A stretch of 64,000 nucleotides of DNA from Bradyrhizobium sediminis (GTDB lineage: Bacteria > Pseudomonadota > Alphaproteobacteria > Rhizobiales > Xanthobacteraceae). The stretch spans positions 4,648,001 through 4,712,000 of the forward strand of contig NZ_CP076135.1 in the NCBI RefSeq assembly GCF_018736105.1, given 5' to 3'. Positions 60,392 to 64,000 of the stretch are shown one piece after another (the first letter of the stretch is position 1; every line of letters begins with the position of its first letter). The notes beneath the pieces were generated by a model that was not told the DNA's origin, searched no databases, and worked only from the letters and a program-made list of their open reading frames with translations. The position numbers and the translations under genes are program-made.

Positions 60392-60478
60392 CCGCTTCCG
60401 CCTGTCATGACTACCGGAGCGGCTTTATAGCAGCGCACCTTGCCAGCGTAAGCCAAAAACGCCGCCTTCGCCGCCGAT

Positions 60479-61351
60479 TCAAGCGGCCCTGCGTTGCTGC
60501 TTCAGCATGCCGGCGAAGGTCTTGGCGAAGGTATAAGCATCGCCCGGCCATCTTGCCGAGACGTAATTGCGATCGCGGACCACAAAGGCCGGCGTCGCAT
60601 TGTCGTTCGAATCGCGCTGCAGGCCCGATGTCTTGCGGCGAAAGTGCGGATCGGTGCGGGGCACATCGCGGAAATCCTCCGGACGCGCCAGCGCGCGCGT
60701 GACTTCCTGCTGCACCGACATGAAGCCCTTCGGCTGCCCGCTTTGCTCCAGATAGGTCCGGTAGTAATCGGGATCCCAGAACCGCGTGATACGCGCGACC
60801 GACCAGGCGCTGTTCTCGAACGCCCAGGTCAGAGCGGTGGTCTGATATCCCCGGAGAACCGAGTGCCCGGTCCGCTTCGAGCGACTTCGCGCCGCCAGCA
60901 GCACGCCGTGGCAGATCGCCGCCACCGGTTTTTCCGCATCGAAGAAATGAGCGACGATGTCATGCAGAATTTCGCTTTCGAGATATTCGCGCATGCCCCG
61001 CGCGCGATGCCCGCCCGGTAACAGCAGCGCATCGTATGCCGCGGGATCGACGGCATCCCAGCGCTGCGGCGCCAGGCAGTTCGGGTCGGCGATCATTTCG
61101 GCGTAGGCCTCGCGCGCGTCGCGGTTGGCGCGCATCAGAAGCCCGATCAGGGGAAGATTCCGCAACAGCGGAATGGCGCCCCAGGGATCGAGGCCCCTCC
61201 CCGTCAGCATCATGTCGTCGGCGACAGCGGGCCGTCCGTCCGGCGTCGCAAAATGGACCGTGTGTCCGGCGCTCGCGAGCACCCGCCAGCTCACCGCAGT
61301 TTCGCTCGGATCGAAATCCCGCGCCGGCAACAGCACGAGAACGCGCGCCAT
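60479..61351 (-). CDS. DJ-1/PfpI-like type 1 glutamine amidotransferase-fold protein
   Basis: The 290-residue protein has the nucleophile elbow AAICHGV around C147-H148 and the acidic loop region LLLPGGHRARGMREY, as in PfpI/DJ-1 and type 1 GATase-like proteins. Family members are glyoxalases, chaperones or deglycases. The N-terminal MMARV allows two starts; I use the ATG at 61351, as the one before it is TTG. The C-terminal 80 residues are longer than the minimal domain. Confidence 0.85.
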   Translation of the reverse strand: MARVLVLLPARDFDPSETAVSWRVLASAGHTVHFATPDGRPAVADDMMLTGRGLDPWGAIPLLRNLPLIGLLMRANRDAREAYAEMIADPNCLAPQRWDAVDPAAYDALLLPGGHRARGMREYLESEILHDIVAHFFDAEKPVAAICHGVLLAARSRSKRTGHSVLRGYQTTALTWAFENSAWSVARITRFWDPDYYRTYLEQSGQPKGFMSVQQEVTRALARPEDFRDVPRTDPHFRRKTSGLQRDSNDNATPAFVVRDRNYVSARWPGDAYTFAKTFAGMLKQQRRAA

Positions 61352-61439
61352 CAACTCACCTCCACATCAGCGGCAAGGCGGGACCTTCTCCCTCTCCCCG
61401 CGTGCGGGGAGAAGTGAAGTCGATCGGCTGCCGGCTTCT

Positions 61440-62414
61440 TCACACTGTCAGAACCGTCGAGCCCGTGGTCTTGCGCGCGGCGAGATCGGCGTGCGCCCTG
61501 GCCGCGTCCTTCAGCGGATAGGTCTGGTGCACCTCGATCTTGACAGCGCCCGACTTCACCACGTCGAACAGCTCGTTCGCCATCGCGACCAGGTTTTCGC
61601 GCTTGGCGGCGTAGGTGGCGAGCGTCGGGCGGGTGACGAAAAGCGAACCCTTCGCGGCGAGGATGCCGAGGTTGAGCGGCTCGACGCTGCCGGAGGACTG
61701 CCCGAACAGGGCCGCGACGCCGAGCGGCGCAAGGCAGTCGAGCGATTTCATAAACGTGTCCTTGCCGACAGAATCGTACACCACAGGCACCTTCTTGCCG
61801 CCGGTGATCTCGTCGACGCGTTTGACGAAATCCTCGCGGGTATAGACGATGGTGTGGGCGCAGCCATGGGCCTTGGCGAGCTTGGCCTTCTCATCGCTGC
61901 CGACGGTGCCGATCACGGTGGCGCCGAGGTGCCTGGCCCACTGGCTGAGGATAGTGCCGACGCCGCCGGCCGCGGCATGCAGCAGGATGGTGTCGCCGGC
62001 CTTCACGCGATAGGTCTGGCGGATCAGATATTGCGTGGTCAGGCCCTTCAGCATCATCGCGGCGGCGGTCCTGTCGTCGATGCCGTCGGGCAGCTTCAAT
62101 AGGCGATCGGCCGGGATCAGCCGCGCCTCGGCATAGGCGCCGATCGGCGCGGCGCCATAGGCGACGCGATCGCCGGGTTTCAGATCGGTGACGCCGGCGC
62201 CGACCTCCTCGACCACGCCGGCCGCCTCGCCGCCGAGGCCGCTCGGCAGCTGCGCCGGATAGAGGCCGGAGCGGATATAGATGTCGACGAAGTTGAGGCC
62301 GACCGCGGTGTGACGGATGCGCGCCTCGCCGGGACCGGGCTTGCCGACCTGGACTTCCTCCCAGGACAGAACTTCGGGACCGCCGGTTTTGTGGAAGCGG
62401 ATGGCGTGCGTCAT
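61440..62414 (-). CDS. Zinc-independent quinone oxidoreductase (Qor-like)
   Basis: The 324-residue MDR-family protein has an N-terminal GroES-like domain (RHTAVGLNFVDIYIRSGLYP) and a Rossmann domain with LLHAAAGGVGTILSQWARHLGATVIGT. The zinc-ligand cysteines of alcohol dehydrogenases are absent, so it is a Qor-type NADPH:quinone reductase. The start at 62414 follows AAGGAGTAACTCC. Confidence 0.95.
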   Translation of the reverse strand: MTHAIRFHKTGGPEVLSWEEVQVGKPGPGEARIRHTAVGLNFVDIYIRSGLYPAQLPSGLGGEAAGVVEEVGAGVTDLKPGDRVAYGAAPIGAYAEARLIPADRLLKLPDGIDDRTAAAMMLKGLTTQYLIRQTYRVKAGDTILLHAAAGGVGTILSQWARHLGATVIGTVGSDEKAKLAKAHGCAHTIVYTREDFVKRVDEITGGKKVPVVYDSVGKDTFMKSLDCLAPLGVAALFGQSSGSVEPLNLGILAAKGSLFVTRPTLATYAAKRENLVAMANELFDVVKSGAVKIEVHQTYPLKDAARAHADLAARKTTGSTVLTV

Positions 62415-62791
62415 GGAGTTACTCCTTGGGGTGAGATGAAACGCTGGCGACGACAGGACGGACCGTTGCGGACAGCCTGCAAGGCGCACGGATGATTGTC
62501 TTGATGGTGTTGCGGCGTTCGGTTTCCGTCAGCGGCGGCGGCACGGATGGCGCAGTCGATCCGCATGGCCGCCATGGACATTCCCTGGGTTTCGTTCTTG
62601 GCGGCCTTCGATACCGCAGCGCAAATCTGCCGCCGATGGTCGGCAAGCGCAAGGGTGGAGCGGGCCAACCGGCCGGGTAGCAGGCCTGCGCCGGCCTTGC
62701 GGCCCGGCCCCAAAGCGCAAATACTCGGCAGCAAAGTTGGCGTTCCGGGGCAACCGGACCACGAACCAACAATGCGAAGGGGAGGATGAAC
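62415..62791. other. Intergenic region, 377 bases, no gene recognised
   Basis: This divergent gap separates the quinone oxidoreductase and the sulfite dehydrogenase gene. Frames on all strands are open because of high GC, but none has a ribosome site with family features. The stretch 62540-62720 has a codon-like periodicity on the plus strand but I cannot support a call. Confidence 0.4.
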
Positions 62792-64000
62792 ATGACGCAG
62801 CGGAGCGGGAGCAATCTTACCACCAGCCGGCGCGGATTTCTCGGCAGTACGGGCCTGGCGGCCATGGGAGCGGTCCTTGGCGGCAGCCTGCCGATATCCG
62901 GCGACGGCGGCGGCATTCCGGCCGCCCATGCGCAAGGCGCGGCCGCGCCCGCCGCGCCGAAAGGGCCGCAATATCTGAAATTCCCCGGCAAGAGCGACAA
63001 GCTCGTCGTGCTCGGCGAAAAGCCGCTGGTCGCCGAGACGCCGGAAAGCCTGCTCGACGACGACACCACGCCGATCGACAAGTTCTACATCCGCAACAAC
63101 GGGCAGATCCCCGAAGAGACGAAGAATCCCGACGCCTGGAAGATCACCATCGATGGCGAGGTCAACAACAAGCTTGAGATCACGCTCGGCGAGCTGAAAT
63201 CGAAATACAAGGCGGTGACGCGGCGCATGGTGCTGGAATGCGGCGGCAACGGCCGCTCCGGATTCTCGCCGCCGGCGCGCGGCAACCAGTGGACCAATGG
63301 CGGCGCGGGCTGCGCGGAATGGACCGGCGTGCCGCTGGCCGAGGTGCTGAAGGCCGCCGGCTTGAAGAAGTCAGCGACCTACACCGCGCATTATGCCGCC
63401 GACCTGCATCTGTCGGGCGACGCCAAAAAGCCGAGCCTGTCGCGCGGCGTGCGCATCGAGAAGGCGATGGACCCTCACACCATGATCGTGTGGGCCATGA
63501 ACGGCCAGCCGCTGCCCAACATCCACGGCGGACCGGTGCGGCTGATCGTGCCGGGCTGGGCCGGCTCAGCGTCGCAGAAATGGCTGACGCGCATCACCAT
63601 CCGCGACAAGGAGCATGACGGCCCCGGCATGACCGAATTCTCCTATCGCGTCGCCATCAAGCCGATGGTGCCCGGCGACAAGGCCGATCCGAAGAACTTC
63701 CGCATCCTGGAATCGATGCCGGTGCGTTCGATCATCACCAATCCGACCAACGGCGCCAAGTTCGCGGCCGGAACCAAGGAGCTGAAACTGCGCGGCGCGT
63801 CATGGGCCGGCGATCTCACCGTCAAACAGATCGACGTCTCGACCGATTTCGGCGCCAGCTGGCAGCGCGCCAACCTGGAAAAGCCGAAGAACAAATACGA
63901 CTGGCAGCGCTGGACCGCGACCGTGAAGCTGCCCTCCGACGGCTATTTCGAAATCTGGACGCGCGCCACCGATTCCAGGGGCGCGATGCAGCCGCATCAG
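62792..64000 (+). CDS. Sulfite dehydrogenase (SorA-like), molybdenum subunit, 3'-truncated
   Basis: The frame runs to the right edge with 403 codons visible. It has a Tat signal with SRRGFLGSTG at residues 12-21, exported to the periplasm with its cofactor already inserted. The molybdopterin domain of the sulfite oxidase family follows: the Mo-ligand Cys is C150 in LECGGNGRSGF, with GAGCAEWTGVPL and GGPVRLIVPGWAGSASQKWL. A C-terminal Mo-co dimerisation domain begins near residue 295. It would oxidise sulfite to sulfate; a cytochrome c partner gene is expected just outside. The ATG at 62792 is set by GGAGG six bases before. Confidence 0.93.
   Translation, partial: MTQRSGSNLTTSRRGFLGSTGLAAMGAVLGGSLPISGDGGGIPAAHAQGAAAPAAPKGPQYLKFPGKSDKLVVLGEKPLVAETPESLLDDDTTPIDKFYIRNNGQIPEETKNPDAWKITIDGEVNNKLEITLGELKSKYKAVTRRMVLECGGNGRSGFSPPARGNQWTNGGAGCAEWTGVPLAEVLKAAGLKKSATYTAHYAADLHLSGDAKKPSLSRGVRIEKAMDPHTMIVWAMNGQPLPNIHGGPVRLIVPGWAGSASQKWLTRITIRDKEHDGPGMTEFSYRVAIKPMVPGDKADPKNFRILESMPVRSIITNPTNGAKFAAGTKELKLRGASWAGDLTVKQIDVSTDFGASWQRANLEKPKNKYDWQRWTATVKLPSDGYFEIWTRATDSRGAMQPHQ

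Noticed and set aside
62419..63081. Minus-strand frames of 186-220 codons across the sulfite dehydrogenase start
   Set aside because: They are antisense to the Tat signal and first domain of the sulfite dehydrogenase, and composition is Arg/Pro/Ala-rich as in GC shadows.
1..64000. CRISPR array, prophage, transposase, toxin-antitoxin or defence system
   Set aside because: No regularly spaced repeats, phage structural genes, DDE/HUH transposases or recognised defence proteins were seen on either strand. The palindromic repeats are scattered, not arrayed.

Overview
The window is high-GC chromosomal DNA of an alphaproteobacterium, most likely Bradyrhizobium or a close Bradyrhizobiaceae relative. 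The grounds are the glcDEF glycolate oxidase operon, a TorF-type porin, a Lys/Ala-rich histone H1-like protein, a 41-residue zinc-free L36, several Bug/TctC receptors, and dispersed palindromic repeats ending in CTAGTACC-like sequence. No plasmid, phage, transposase, CRISPR or intact RNA gene was seen. The first gene is cut at its 5' end and the last (a SorA-type sulfite dehydrogenase) at its 3' end.

Layout. 0-5.5 kb: a conserved hypothetical, a secreted META-like protein, an SbmA/BacA-type ABC peptide transporter, a porin and a histone-like protein. 5.5-9.6 kb: glcD-glcE-glcF on the minus strand. 10-15.1 kb: thiolase, alpha/beta hydrolase, a 59-residue small protein, a TPR protein, rpmJ and an acyl-CoA desaturase. 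15.3-21.5 kb: an accessory stretch with a TPR protein, a beta-lactamase-fold hydrolase divergent from an AraC regulator, and a methyltransferase. The last three genes lie between an intact MaoC gene and a displaced 95%-identical copy of its 3' end, the layout expected after integration into the end of a gene. 21.7-28.2 kb: amidohydrolase, YbaK-type deacylase, Bug receptor with LysR regulator, pirin, WrbA and a DUF5996 protein.

28.2-41.4 kb is a surface-polysaccharide locus: GNAT/CelD-like acyltransferase and JmjC-like cupin, two glycosyltransferases, a DUF6492 protein, Wzx-type flippase, methyltransferase, polysaccharide deacetylase, a Wzz/BY-kinase fusion with a broken P-loop, WecG-type glycosyltransferase and GalE. 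No Wzy polymerase, Wza exporter or initiating sugar-phosphate transferase is present, so the pathway must depend on genes elsewhere. A relic of an EAL domain abuts galE.

41.8-45.1 kb is a catabolic operon (Ldh2-type dehydrogenase, NtaA-type flavin monooxygenase, fumarylacetoacetate hydrolase). 45.3-49.4 kb is a polar amino acid ABC importer whose last gene is a D-amino acid transaminase, with a perfect 13-bp intercistronic hairpin after the binding-protein gene. 50-54.8 kb is a tctC-tctB-tctA importer converging on an M20 peptidase and a DUF982 protein. 55-64 kb holds a second NtaA-type monooxygenase, a ThDP enzyme, a GFA-like protein lacking one zinc site, an Old Yellow Enzyme, a zinc-ribbon protein, a DJ-1/PfpI protein, a quinone oxidoreductase and the partial sulfite dehydrogenase.

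I found no defence system and nothing I would call a wholly new system. The strongest unexplained structures are the MaoC 3'-end duplication with its 3.4-kb cargo, the CTAGTACC palindromic element (one copy can be compared with an empty site in the same window), the JmjC/GNAT pair in the polysaccharide locus, and the transporter/D-transaminase operon.
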